Positions 1 through 8,589 of a stretch of 42,756 nucleotides of DNA are shown here, piece by piece (position 1 is the first letter of the stretch; each line of letters begins with the position of its first letter). This DNA is from an uncultured Pelagibacteraceae bacterium (GTDB taxonomy: Bacteria > Pseudomonadota > Alphaproteobacteria > Pelagibacterales > Pelagibacteraceae): assembly GCA_902527635.1 (NCBI GenBank), contig CABZPS010000006.1:1-42756 (forward strand), written 5' to 3'. The notes beneath the pieces were generated by a model. The model was not told the origin of the DNA. It was given only the letters and a program-made list of their open reading frames with translations, and searched no databases. The position numbers and the translations under genes were made by a program.

Positions 1-1
1 A

Positions 2-1642
2 AAAATTATAGATGAGGAAAATTCTTCATCTGATAATGAAAATCAACCTTTAGTTGATGATAATAATCAACCAGAAGCTGCAGAAAATCAAAAAAATGAC
101 ACTTCTCAAGAAGAAGAAGAAAATAATCAATCTTTAACTCAAGATAATCAAAGTAATGACCAAAATTTGGAAACTAGTTCATCAGAAAATGAAAATAATA
201 ATCAAAATAAGGATAATTTAGAAAGCTTAGAAGCATCAGTTGTAAATAAAGAGGAAAATGGTGGATCAAATCATCAAGTTATTCACAAAAAAGATGGAAG
301 ATTACATATATATGTAAGACAAGACAAATATAAAGGTGAATTAAAATCAAAAAATTGGGTTGGAAGACTTTATATTGATGGAAAACAAAAAATATCATCC
401 TCTGGTACTACAAATTTGGAGGAAGCAATACCAATTTTAGAAAAATGGTTTGATGAAGTTCATGAGGAAAGTGAAAAATTAAAAAAACAAAGTGAAGAAG
501 CACAAAATATTCAAAGTCAAACTAAAACTGAAGAAGTTCAAACTCAAAATACACCACCAGAGAGTATAGAGTCTACTCCAACTCAAACTCCAGAAGTAAA
601 TCAGACAAATGAAACTCAAAGTCAACCAGTAACACCTGCGGTATCTTTAAATGAAAGTGCTGAAACACAAAACAAGGATGAACCTAAAAGTAAATTGTCA
701 AATATTTTTGGAAAGTTAAAAGAAATTAAATTAAATAAACCATCGTTTGCAAAAAATTTACCTAAACCTTCTTTATCATCTTTCAATAAAAATAAAATTG
801 GAGGATTTAAATCTAAATTTGAAAACTTTTTTAAATCTAAATTAGGGAAATCTTCTGTTAAAGGTGAGGAAATTTTAGGAGTACAACTTTATAATAATGA
901 AATTAGATTAGCGCAAGTTTCAACTAATAAAGCAAATCAATGGGTATTAGAAAAGTTATATACTCATCCAGTTGATATTACTGATGATAGTACCCCAATT
1001 GAAAACGCAGACAAGTTTACTGAAGAATTAAGTCTTGCAATACAAAAATCAAAAATTACAACACCAAATGCTGCTATAGCGATTCCTGTTACTAGTGCGA
1101 TTATTAGAGTTGTGACTGCTCCTTTAATGAAAGATGAGGAGTTACAAAAAGCAATTGAAACTAATTCATTGTGGGAAAATTTAGTTCAATTAACAGATAA
1201 CTTAGAAGACTATTCTATTTTTCATCAAGTAATTAGTAGAAATCAAAAAGATAATACTATGGATATTTTGTTTGTAGCTTCAAAACTTTCAGACATCAAT
1301 AGTTATACCTCAATAATTAAAAACGCTGGACTTAATCCAGTAATAATTGACGTTAAATGTTTTGCTCTTAAATCAGCAGTTGATCAAGTAAATCAGCTTA
1401 CAAATAAAGTTGAGGATGCGAATTTAACTGCAGTTTTAGAGTTTGGATTAGATGAAAATTATTTCATGATACTTTACGATAATAACCCAATTATAACTGA
1501 TATTTTTATTAGAGGACAAGATAGAAAAATTTTACAAGGTTCTCAAGATGCCGAAGAAAAAGAGGCTTTAGTAAGACGTTATGTAACTCAAGTAAAACAA
1601 GCAATCCAAGACTTTGAGACTAAATATGAAAAAAAGAATTAG
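2..1642 (+). CDS. pilM: PilM-like type IV pilus assembly protein, N-terminal and central part (5' end outside window)
   Basis: The frame is open from the first full codon of the window, so the true start lies upstream; the TTG at 167 is not needed as a start. About 546 residues are visible. First comes a Gln/Asn/Glu-rich, probably disordered stretch. A compact segment at visible residues 95-152 (GRLHIYVRQDKYKG, then WVGRLYIDGKQK) looks like a small all-beta plus helix fold that I cannot name. A second disordered linker rich in Gln and Thr follows, then a PilM/FtsA-like ATPase fold from about residue 288 (GEEILGVQLYNNEIRLAQVS). PilM is the cytoplasmic actin-like protein that binds the PilN N-terminal peptide under the pilus machine. 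This frame ends inside the domain, before the conserved C-terminal part. The missing part continues in the +1 frame, so the stop at 1640-1642 is probably a frameshift product. The family call is good; the N-terminal extension is unusual. Confidence 0.8.
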   Translation, partial: KIIDEENSSSDNENQPLVDDNNQPEAAENQKNDTSQEEEENNQSLTQDNQSNDQNLETSSSENENNNQNKDNLESLEASVVNKEENGGSNHQVIHKKDGRLHIYVRQDKYKGELKSKNWVGRLYIDGKQKISSSGTTNLEEAIPILEKWFDEVHEESEKLKKQSEEAQNIQSQTKTEEVQTQNTPPESIESTPTQTPEVNQTNETQSQPVTPAVSLNESAETQNKDEPKSKLSNIFGKLKEIKLNKPSFAKNLPKPSLSSFNKNKIGGFKSKFENFFKSKLGKSSVKGEEILGVQLYNNEIRLAQVSTNKANQWVLEKLYTHPVDITDDSTPIENADKFTEELSLAIQKSKITTPNAAIAIPVTSAIIRVVTAPLMKDEELQKAIETNSLWENLVQLTDNLEDYSIFHQVISRNQKDNTMDILFVASKLSDINSYTSIIKNAGLNPVIIDVKCFALKSAVDQVNQLTNKVEDANLTAVLEFGLDENYFMILYDNNPIITDIFIRGQDRKILQGSQDAEEKEALVRRYVTQVKQAIQDFETKYEKKN

Positions 1643-2432
1643 AAATATAAAAGTCGTATCAGATATAGAAAATGTAGAGGAATATTTAGGAAGTTTCAGG
1701 AAGTTTTTATTAAATGTTGGTTTCAATACTTTAGACCCTAGCGAGGGATTAAAAATTCCAAGTCAATACCAACAAATTTTAGACCAAAAACAAAACAGAT
1801 CATATTTAACAACTGCAATAGGTTTAGCTTTCAGGAAATTAGATGTTTTTGGCTACTATAAATTTGTAACAGCTGTAAAAAATATTAATTTATTACCTGA
1901 CAGATCGAGCATGATGAAACAAAAAAAAATGAAAGCAATTTCAGGTTTTGCTTTTAAGGGTGCAGTAGGGTTGGTTGCCGGGATATATCTAATTTTATTT
2001 GGAATGTCGTTTTGGAACATTTACATTTATAACAAAGAACTGGTTAATTATGCTCAGGTAAAAGTTGAACACGCAAAATCTGTGAAACAGAAAAAAATTA
2101 CTAAAAAAAAATTAGGTGTTATAGAGACATCTTTAAAATTAAGCAAAACATTAAAGTCTAATAAAGAATTAACTTACAGAATTTTAGCACAAGTAGCATC
2201 GAGCGTTCCTAACAGAGTAAGATTTGATCAAGTTGATTTTAATGGATCGAATAGACTCACTATCCAAGGTGTTGCAGCTTCCGATCAAGACATTTTAAAA
2301 TTTATAGATAATTTAGGTAAACAAAAATTAGTTGAGCAAGCTTCTTTATCATCGATGCGGCTTCCCAAAAGGTCTAAAGGAGGAGCAACAATGAAAGGGT
2401 TTAGAGTTTTTGTAAAAATTAAGAAAGGTTAA
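1626..2432 (+). CDS. pilN: PilM C-terminal segment fused to PilN
   Basis: The first 80 or so residues match the end of a PilM, including AIGLAFRKLD, the usual last conserved PilM motif. The frame then runs without a stop into a PilN: the INLLPDR motif at about residue 87, a membrane helix at about 107-131, and a periplasmic coiled-coil plus ferredoxin-like domain. PilN has no start codon of its own near INLLP; the nearest in-frame ATGs are after it. So PilN can only be made as an extension of PilM, or from the ATG at 1626 as a hybrid with a useless PilM tail. Deleting one A from the A7 tract at 1629-1635 makes one PilM-PilN protein. That layout resembles GspL of type II secretion, which joins both modules. 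It overlaps pilO at TAATG. Confidence 0.8.
   Translation: MKKRIRNIKVVSDIENVEEYLGSFRKFLLNVGFNTLDPSEGLKIPSQYQQILDQKQNRSYLTTAIGLAFRKLDVFGYYKFVTAVKNINLLPDRSSMMKQKKMKAISGFAFKGAVGLVAGIYLILFGMSFWNIYIYNKELVNYAQVKVEHAKSVKQKKITKKKLGVIETSLKLSKTLKSNKELTYRILAQVASSVPNRVRFDQVDFNGSNRLTIQGVAASDQDILKFIDNLGKQKLVEQASLSSMRLPKRSKGGATMKGFRVFVKIKKG
1629..1635 (+). other. A7 tract at the pilM/pilN frameshift
   Basis: Seven A residues lie between the upstream frame (ending ...YEKKN) and the downstream frame (KRIRNIK...). Removing one A joins the two halves of a PilM domain in one frame. Possible causes are a sequencing or assembly error, a recent mutation, or transcriptional slippage; the sequence alone cannot decide. 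Confidence 0.75.
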
Positions 2433-3118
2433 TGATGGCAAATATTGATTTAAAAAATTTGAATATGCAAGATCTAAAAGAACAAATTTTAAAATTTGCA
2501 GATAAGAAAACTTTAATAAAAATAGGTATTGGTGTTGGAGGGTTATTATTTTTTTTAATCATTTACTATGCAGTCATTAATCCAATAGTTGAAAAGAAAA
2601 AAGTTCAATTGAATGATTTAAATAAGAAAAAGCAAGAAACTCAAAAAAATTTAGGTGATATAAAGTCGATGGAAGCTAAAATAAAAAAACTTTCCCCAAA
2701 ATATGAAAATTACTCAAGTTTATTTCATAGTAAGGCTGAAGTTGAGGGTCTCTATCAATCGCTCAGTGAATACGCAAGTCTTAATGGTTTAGTAATAACT
2801 AGAATTGAAAAAAAGAAAATTAAAGAGGTATTGAAGGCAGAAGCACTAGCTTCAGGTAAAAAGAAGAAAAAGAAGAAGAAGAAAAAGAATCAAACTAGAA
2901 AGGCTGCTAATGTGGCTTACTACCTTATACCGGTAGAGTTTGAGATTGATGGCAGTTTCATTGGTTATATAAAGTTTAAAAGAGCCATTTCTCTATCAAA
3001 TAAGATGTTAAATTTTGACAAAGAGACCATAAGTGTTGTAAAAAGTAAGAATGCAACTGGGGCGATAAAAGCAAAAGGGACATTAACGATTGTAGGTTTA
3101 CCTAATGAATTTTTTTAA
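2432..3118 (+). CDS. pilO: PilO-like pilus inner-membrane alignment protein
   Basis: This is a 228-residue bitopic protein with a short cytoplasmic N-terminus, one membrane helix at about residues 32-49, a coiled coil at about 52-90 and a periplasmic ferredoxin-like domain. That is the architecture of PilO, which pairs with PilN to connect the inner-membrane platform with PilP and the secretin. Its place between pilN and pilP fits. The start ATG overlaps the pilN stop (TAATG), with a second ATG three bases later, so translation is likely coupled. An odd feature is a run of ten lysines at about residues 143-152 inside the periplasmic domain, coded by mixed AAA and AAG codons. It probably forms an exposed basic loop. 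Confidence 0.82.
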   Translation: MMANIDLKNLNMQDLKEQILKFADKKTLIKIGIGVGGLLFFLIIYYAVINPIVEKKKVQLNDLNKKKQETQKNLGDIKSMEAKIKKLSPKYENYSSLFHSKAEVEGLYQSLSEYASLNGLVITRIEKKKIKEVLKAEALASGKKKKKKKKKKNQTRKAANVAYYLIPVEFEIDGSFIGYIKFKRAISLSNKMLNFDKETISVVKSKNATGAIKAKGTLTIVGLPNEFF

Positions 3119-3608
3119 AATCGTAACATTACTGATCTTTACTCTATTTTTAAGTACGCATTCATTTGCCGACAGTCACGACTCAGAGCAAGACATCATA
3201 GAAAAAGCAAAAGAAATTAATAAAAAAATAAAACAACAACAGGCTAACAAGCAAGCAAATATCTCTTCAGAGATAAGTAATGAAGAACCTTTACCTTTGA
3301 ACGATCCTTTTGTTGGTGATAGTTCGCTTACAGGTGGTACTCAAATTTTGTCAAATAATCCTGAAGAATTAGATAGTCAAATGAGCTTATACAAATTTAA
3401 ATTAGTTGGAGTTATGACTTCTGAAGATGATAAGGGTTTTGTATCTTTAGTCGATGAAAATGGTGAGGTTGTAAATCTATCTCTATTTGAGGAATTAAGT
3501 CCTGGGGTTCAACTAGTTGGTTTAAATAATAAAGAAGCAGTTTTCACAAATAATGAAAATTTACTAGTGATTAATTTTAAAAATCAAATTATTGAGAGGA
3601 CTAAATAA
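3105..3608 (+). CDS. pilP: PilP-like pilus protein
   Basis: The protein has 167 residues with a Sec signal peptide (hydrophobic run at about 5-20, probable cleavage near SFA-DS), a low-complexity Gln/Lys linker, the short motif LNDPF at about 65, and a small beta domain at about 95-160 (YKFKLVGVM, then GEVVNLSLFEELSPGVQL). This matches PilP, the periplasmic link between PilNO and the secretin. Most PilP proteins are lipoproteins, but I see no lipobox cysteine here, so it may be soluble. It starts 14 bases inside pilO and overlaps the following ATG at 3608 (TAATG). Identification rests on this weak domain similarity plus position in the pilMNOPQ order. Confidence 0.72.
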   Translation: MNFFKIVTLLIFTLFLSTHSFADSHDSEQDIIEKAKEINKKIKQQQANKQANISSEISNEEPLPLNDPFVGDSSLTGGTQILSNNPEELDSQMSLYKFKLVGVMTSEDDKGFVSLVDENGEVVNLSLFEELSPGVQLVGLNNKEAVFTNNENLLVINFKNQIIERTK

Positions 3609-3703
3609 TGGTAAAAAAAAGTAATTTACCTTTAGTTATTCTTTCGATTATTTTCTTATCACTAACAGGATGTGCAGAAAAGTTTGCTAACAAAAAAATT
3701 TAA
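3608..3703 (+). other. pilQ: Lipoprotein signal peptide of the secretin, out of frame with its body
   Basis: A 31-codon frame begins at an ATG that overlaps the pilP stop. It encodes a basic start, a hydrophobic helix and a lipobox (LTGC, Cys at residue 22), then stops at 3701-3703. It lacks a mature protein, while the downstream secretin lacks a signal peptide. Removing one A from the A7 tract at 3692-3698 joins them (NKKFKHD). So the intact gene would be a lipoprotein secretin spanning 3608-5153, as in MshL-type secretins. Confidence 0.75.
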
Positions 3704-5153
3704 ACACGACACTCCTCTTATTAAACAGGATGTAAAAAAAATTGGAAAAGCGGAACTTGAAAAAAGTGCTGAAATGGGTCCTCTACCTGTAGAAGGAGAT
3801 GTAATAAAACTTCAAAAGAGAAAACAAATTTCATCTGTAAAAGAAAAAAATTATTTATTAATCTCTGATGAATTTGAGACACTAAAACAAGATGTTTCAT
3901 TTAAATTTAAAAATTTAGACTTTAAAGAAGCTATGGGACTGATGGCTGAAATAGGAGATATTAATATTTTAGTTGGAGATGAAGTTGCAGGTTCAGTTAG
4001 CGCTGAATTAACTAATGTTCCATGGGATAAGGCTTTTAATGCTTTATTAGATTTAAAGAGTTATGCGGCAGATATTGATGTAGCCAATAATATAATAAGA
4101 ATTTCAACACCTTCAAATTTAACTTCTCAAGAAAGTTATAAATCTGCAAGAGCATCTGCAGTAAAAAAGAAAGTAGAGCTTGAAGATTCTGTGGAGCCTA
4201 TAATTTCAGAAATATTTAAACTTTATTATATAACTCCATCAGAAGCTAAAGCTACAATAACAGAATTATTTACATCTAAAGGAACAACGGGAAGTTTTAT
4301 TCCAATTCAAGTTACTGAGGAAAAAACTACACGATCTATAATTGTTAGAGGTAAAGAGAAAGACTTAGATATTGTCGATAAGGTTGTAAGAGAAATAGAT
4401 AAAAGAACTAGACAAGTTTTAATTGAGGCATTTATAGTTGAGGCAACTTCAAATTTTGAGCAGGCATTAGGTAAAGCAATGGGAGCTGCTTACACCCGAA
4501 AAGGTTTAAGAGTTGGAGGAACTCAAGGGGGAAGTTCAGTAGGAGCCGCTTCTGGAGAAGGAGCGGCAATTACAGACAGTACTGCTGCATTTAGTACCCA
4601 ATCTGGTACAGATAATTTATTCAATTTTAGTAGTGGAGGTACAAGTGGTATAGGAATATTAAAAAAGACAGGATCTGCCGTGCTTAAATTTCAATTGGAT
4701 GCTTTAGAAGTTGAAGGATTAGGTAAAACAATATCAAATCCAAAATTATTTACACTTGATAACCAAGTTGCCAGCATAACCCAGGGTGAACAGATTGCAA
4801 TATCTGGTGGCGAAGGGGCTGATCAATTAATTGATGCCAATTTAAAACTTATTGTGACCCCAAATATAATTGGCGATGGGAATGTGATGCTTCAAATTCA
4901 AGTTACAAATGATACCCCTAATAGACAAGGAGGCTCAACAGGAATTAACAAAATGGAGATTAATACAAGATTATTGGTTGCTGACGGAGATATTGTAGTA
5001 ATTGGTGGAATTAAGAAAAACCAAATTAGCAACAATAGATTTGGGGTTCCTGGAGCTAAAAATGTACCAGTTGTAGGTAAACTGTTCAAAGGTACAAATA
5101 AATCTGATACGATGAGTGAGTTATTAGTATTTATTGCACCTAGGATTTTATAA
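3672..5153 (+). CDS. pilQ: Type IV pilus secretin (PilQ/MshL type)
   Basis: This is the outer-membrane channel through which the pilus leaves the cell. Visible parts, in order: an N-terminal linker, an STN-type domain at about residues 75-135 (VSFKFKNLDFKEAMGLMAEI), an N1-type ring domain at about 185-250, and the secretin core at about 255-493. The core has a Gly/Ser-rich gate segment and the closing motifs VPVVGKLF and ELLVFIAPRIL. As read, the frame can start only from a GTG at 3672 and would have no signal peptide, so export would fail. The real start is almost certainly the ATG at 3608, with a one-base frameshift at 3692-3698. It overlaps pilB at TAATG. Confidence 0.88.
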   Translation: MQKSLLTKKFKHDTPLIKQDVKKIGKAELEKSAEMGPLPVEGDVIKLQKRKQISSVKEKNYLLISDEFETLKQDVSFKFKNLDFKEAMGLMAEIGDINILVGDEVAGSVSAELTNVPWDKAFNALLDLKSYAADIDVANNIIRISTPSNLTSQESYKSARASAVKKKVELEDSVEPIISEIFKLYYITPSEAKATITELFTSKGTTGSFIPIQVTEEKTTRSIIVRGKEKDLDIVDKVVREIDKRTRQVLIEAFIVEATSNFEQALGKAMGAAYTRKGLRVGGTQGGSSVGAASGEGAAITDSTAAFSTQSGTDNLFNFSSGGTSGIGILKKTGSAVLKFQLDALEVEGLGKTISNPKLFTLDNQVASITQGEQIAISGGEGADQLIDANLKLIVTPNIIGDGNVMLQIQVTNDTPNRQGGSTGINKMEINTRLLVADGDIVVIGGIKKNQISNNRFGVPGAKNVPVVGKLFKGTNKSDTMSELLVFIAPRIL

Positions 5154-6904
5154 TGCTTAAAATAAGTAGAGAGAGTGAAATTAATTTAGTCAATGTTCTC
5201 ATTGATAACGATATTATTTCAGGGAAAGATTTAATTAATATCAAAAAGGTTAGCACAGAAAATAATAAGTCTCAGATTGATGCAATTTTTGAACTCAAGT
5301 TAACTGATGAAAAAAAAATTATAGATCTTCTTGTCAAAGAACAAAATTTAGAAATTATTGATTTAACAAAAATTGAAATAACAGATGAGGTCAAATCAGT
5401 ACTTCCATCTAATTATATCAAAGTTAACTTTGTTGCGCCATTTAAGATTGAGGGAAAAACTTTACATATAGCGATACCAGATAGTTCAAAATTAGGCTTA
5501 ATGAGAAACTTAAAAGCTATAACAAAAAAAGATATTGAATTACACGCTGCAACTATAAGTGATATTTCTGAATATATTGAAAAGATATCAAGCGATGCTA
5601 GTGAAGTAACTATCGCTTCGATAAGAAGTGATAATAGAAAAAAAACAAAAACTTTTGATAGTGATTTAGGAGAAGCTGGAGAGGTTTTAGAGAAAGCACC
5701 TGAGGAGGATATAGAGGCTTTAGAGAATGAATCAGAGGTCATTAAGTTTAGTACTGCAGTTGTGGCCGAGGCAATCAAATTAGGAGTAAGTGATATTCAT
5801 ATCGAGCCATATAGATTTAGTTCAAGAGTGAGATACCGACTAGATGGAATGTTACTAGAGCAAGAACAATACAAACAATTCCTTCACGATAATTATGGAG
5901 CAGTGGTAACAAGATTTAAGATTATGGGAAAATTAGATATTGCAGAACGAAGATTACCACAGGACGGTGCAATAAATTTTAAGATTGAGAATAAAGTTGT
6001 TGATCTTCGTTTATCAATTTTACCAACAGCAAATAATGAAAGAATAGTAATGCGTGTTCTTAACAAAGATGCTGGCGATATTAAACTTGAACAATTAAAT
6101 TTTGAAGAGGATGACTTAAAAAATTTAAGAAAAGCAATTCATAGCACCCAAGGACTTATTTTAGTTACTGGTCCTACAGGATCAGGAAAATCAACAACAT
6201 TATATAGTATTTTGAAAGAAGTAAGTAAGCCACATTTAAATATTTTGACTGCAGAAGATCCAGTAGAATATGAACTTGATGGAGTAGGTCAGGTACAAAT
6301 TAAAGATGATATTGGATTATCATTTGCAACTGCTTTAAGATCTTTTTTAAGACAAGACCCAGAAATCATTCTTGTTGGTGAGATGAGGGATAAAGAAACT
6401 GTAGATATAGGTCTGAAGGCTGCACTTACTGGACACTTAGTATTTAGCACATTGCACACTAATGATGCGCCAAGTACTATCACTCGTTTACAGAATATGG
6501 GTACTCCCGATTATTTGATAAGTGCTGCGTGTCAATTAGTTGTGGGTCAAAGATTGGCAAGAAAAAATTGTAAAGATTGTCGTGTACCTGATGATGATGT
6601 AAATCCTAAGGTGCTTCAAGATTTAGGATTTAGTGCTGAGCAAGCTTCGAGAGTTAAAGCTTCTAAAGGTAAAGGTTGCTCGAAGTGTAGTAATACTGGT
6701 TACAAGGGTAGACAGGGAATTTATGAAATTTTAGTTGTTTCAAAACCTTTAAAAGAAGCAATACTCAGAAAAGCAACTACTCCTGAATTAAGAGAAATTG
6801 GTGTCAAAGAGGGATTTCAAACAATGCAAGATATGGGTAGACGTTTAATTGCATCTGGAGAACTTAACTTTAGGGAGTATGAAAGAGTTCTTTCAGTCGA
6901 GTAA
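5153..6904 (+). CDS. pilB: PilB/GspE-type pilus extension ATPase
   Basis: This is the 583-residue cytoplasmic hexameric ATPase that powers pilin polymerisation. Residues 1-150 are the GspE N-terminal region. The ATPase core has a Walker A at 340-348 (GPTGSGKST), an Asp box (AEDPVEYE), a Walker B region (EIILVGEMRD at about 404-413) and a His box (STLHTNDAPSTI). A tetracysteine zinc site is present (C473, C476, C509, C512). That zinc motif is typical of PilB/GspE and argues against the retraction ATPase PilT. It is full length, and its start overlaps the secretin stop. No pilT or prepilin peptidase gene is visible in the window; they may lie elsewhere. Confidence 0.95.
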   Translation: MLKISRESEINLVNVLIDNDIISGKDLINIKKVSTENNKSQIDAIFELKLTDEKKIIDLLVKEQNLEIIDLTKIEITDEVKSVLPSNYIKVNFVAPFKIEGKTLHIAIPDSSKLGLMRNLKAITKKDIELHAATISDISEYIEKISSDASEVTIASIRSDNRKKTKTFDSDLGEAGEVLEKAPEEDIEALENESEVIKFSTAVVAEAIKLGVSDIHIEPYRFSSRVRYRLDGMLLEQEQYKQFLHDNYGAVVTRFKIMGKLDIAERRLPQDGAINFKIENKVVDLRLSILPTANNERIVMRVLNKDAGDIKLEQLNFEEDDLKNLRKAIHSTQGLILVTGPTGSGKSTTLYSILKEVSKPHLNILTAEDPVEYELDGVGQVQIKDDIGLSFATALRSFLRQDPEIILVGEMRDKETVDIGLKAALTGHLVFSTLHTNDAPSTITRLQNMGTPDYLISAACQLVVGQRLARKNCKDCRVPDDDVNPKVLQDLGFSAEQASRVKASKGKGCSKCSNTGYKGRQGIYEILVVSKPLKEAILRKATTPELREIGVKEGFQTMQDMGRRLIASGELNFREYERVLSVE

Positions 6905-6906
6905 AA

Positions 6907-8142
6907 ATGGAAGCATTTACTTATAAAGGTATTGCAGACGGAAAATATGTAGAGGGTGATATTGAAGCTTTAAATATCGATGATGCCTCTTTTCTTTTAA
7001 AAGAAAAAAAAATAATCATAACCAACATAATAAAATCCAAAAAAAAAAAAACAGATGGAAAAAAGAAGAAAAGTAGCTTTTCTTTATTTAGTGGTAAGAA
7101 AAAAGTAAAAGTTGAGGATATTTTAATATTTTCAAAACAATTTGCTACCATGGTTAAAGCTGGACTGCCTATTTTACAGGTTTTAACAATGTTAAGAGAT
7201 CAACTTGAAAATGATGGAATTAAGGAAATTGTTGAGGATATTCGAAAGAGTCTTGAAGGGGGTTTGAATTTATCGAAGTGTTTTGAAAAATATCCACAAC
7301 ACTTTGACAACGTTTATGTAAATTTAATTAAAGCAGGAGAGGCTAGTGGTAAATTAGATGTCTTTTTACTTAAAATAGTAGATTCTCTTGAAAAGAAAGA
7401 AAAAATAAAAAAAAAGATCAAGTCAGCACTAATGTACCCAATGATCATGTTTACTGTAGCTGTTACAGTAAGTGCATTCATGTTAGTCAAAGTAGTACCT
7501 GTTTTTGCTAAAATGTATGATGGAATGGGATTAGAACTTCCTGCAGCAACAGCAACAATAATGGCCATGAGCGATTTTTTAAGGGGAACTGGGGGAAAAT
7601 TAATTTTATTTGGTGGTATAACTTTTTTCTTTGGCTTTAAGTTTATAATAAAAAGAAACGCTGCATTAAGATTTAAATGGCATAGACAAGTTCTTAAATT
7701 ACCAGTATTTGGTGAAATGATTTTAAAATCATTGCTAGCAAGAATATCACTTATATTAGGTAATCTTAGTGCTGCAGGTGTGAATCTTCTAGAAAGTTTG
7801 GAAATAGCAAAATCAGTCAGTAATAATGATGTAGTTACGGATGCAATTGAAAATGTGAAAAAAGGAGTTTTTTCTGGTGATACTCTTACAAAACTTTTTT
7901 TAAAAGAACCTTTATTCCCACCAACTTTTAGTCAGCTTATTTCTGTTGGTGAACAAACAGGACAATTAGATGAAATGTTTAATTCTGTAGCAGCATATTA
8001 TGAGGAAGAATTCGATACGACTGTAGACAATATGTCTAGTTTAATTGAGCCTATAATGATAGTATTTATGGGAGTAATGATTGGTGGATTAATGATTGCA
8101 ATGTATTCACCAATATTTAACGTTGGTGCATTAATTAATTAA
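6907..8142 (+). CDS. pilC: PilC/GspF-type pilus inner-membrane platform protein
   Basis: The protein has 411 residues and two T2SF domains, each ending in membrane helices (about 175-198, 228-247 and 378-398). PilC is the polytopic platform that passes pilin subunits to the growing fibre and contacts PilB. The domains start with the usual signature (ILIFSKQFATMVKAGLPILQV, and again ISLILGNLSAAGVNLLESL). It begins two bases after pilB. An A13 tract (7039-7051) within a lysine-rich linker stays in frame. It ends one base before the convergent anti-sigma-like gene, leaving no room for a terminator between them. Confidence 0.93.
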   Translation: MEAFTYKGIADGKYVEGDIEALNIDDASFLLKEKKIIITNIIKSKKKKTDGKKKKSSFSLFSGKKKVKVEDILIFSKQFATMVKAGLPILQVLTMLRDQLENDGIKEIVEDIRKSLEGGLNLSKCFEKYPQHFDNVYVNLIKAGEASGKLDVFLLKIVDSLEKKEKIKKKIKSALMYPMIMFTVAVTVSAFMLVKVVPVFAKMYDGMGLELPAATATIMAMSDFLRGTGGKLILFGGITFFFGFKFIIKRNAALRFKWHRQVLKLPVFGEMILKSLLARISLILGNLSAAGVNLLESLEIAKSVSNNDVVTDAIENVKKGVFSGDTLTKLFLKEPLFPPTFSQLISVGEQTGQLDEMFNSVAAYYEEEFDTTVDNMSSLIEPIMIVFMGVMIGGLMIAMYSPIFNVGALIN

Positions 8143-8143
8143 C

Positions 8144-8581
8144 TTATAATTTTTTTGTTAACACTAAGTTGTTAATCCAAGGTTTGTTACCTTCTTTAAA
8201 AACAATAGAGTCCATTATTTCTTGAATAAAAAAAGTCCCTAAACCACCTGGTTTTATATCATCGATGGCTCGATGTTTTATCTTTTCTTTTTCAACAGGT
8301 TTGCCATTATCAAAAAAAGCAATCTCTAGTTTATTGTTATTACAAGATATTTGAACAACCATTCTATCATCAGTTTCTGGAAAATCCTTGTAAGCATGTT
8401 TAACAATATTTTGTGCTGCCTCAGCAATGGCTAAAACTAATTCGTCTTTTAATTCTTGATTTAATTCTAATTTTTCAAAAACTTCTCTTGAGAATGTTCT
8501 TACATCTTTAAGGCTTGATGAACGAACTAAAAAATCCTTTTTTTCAGAAATATTTATTAAATCTGACTGTTGATTGCTCAT
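8144..8581 (-). CDS. RsbW/SpoIIAB-like serine kinase or anti-sigma ATPase
   Basis: This is a 145-residue GHKL-ATPase domain protein. Visible motifs are an N box (E54 to N58 in AIAEAAQNIVKHAY), a G1 box (D91-N-G93) and a G2 box (PGGLGTFF at 111-118). In partner-switching systems such a protein phosphorylates a STAS antagonist, and otherwise binds a sigma factor or other target. It lies just downstream of two STAS genes on the same strand, 8 bases from the nearer, which strongly supports that role. No cognate sigma factor is adjacent; the only one in the window is the housekeeping rpoD about 20 kb away, so the target is unknown. Its stop faces the pilC stop with one base between. Confidence 0.87.
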   Translation of the reverse strand: MSNQQSDLINISEKKDFLVRSSSLKDVRTFSREVFEKLELNQELKDELVLAIAEAAQNIVKHAYKDFPETDDRMVVQISCNNNKLEIAFFDNGKPVEKEKIKHRAIDDIKPGGLGTFFIQEIMDSIVFKEGNKPWINNLVLTKKL

Positions 8582-8589
8582 GAATAATA

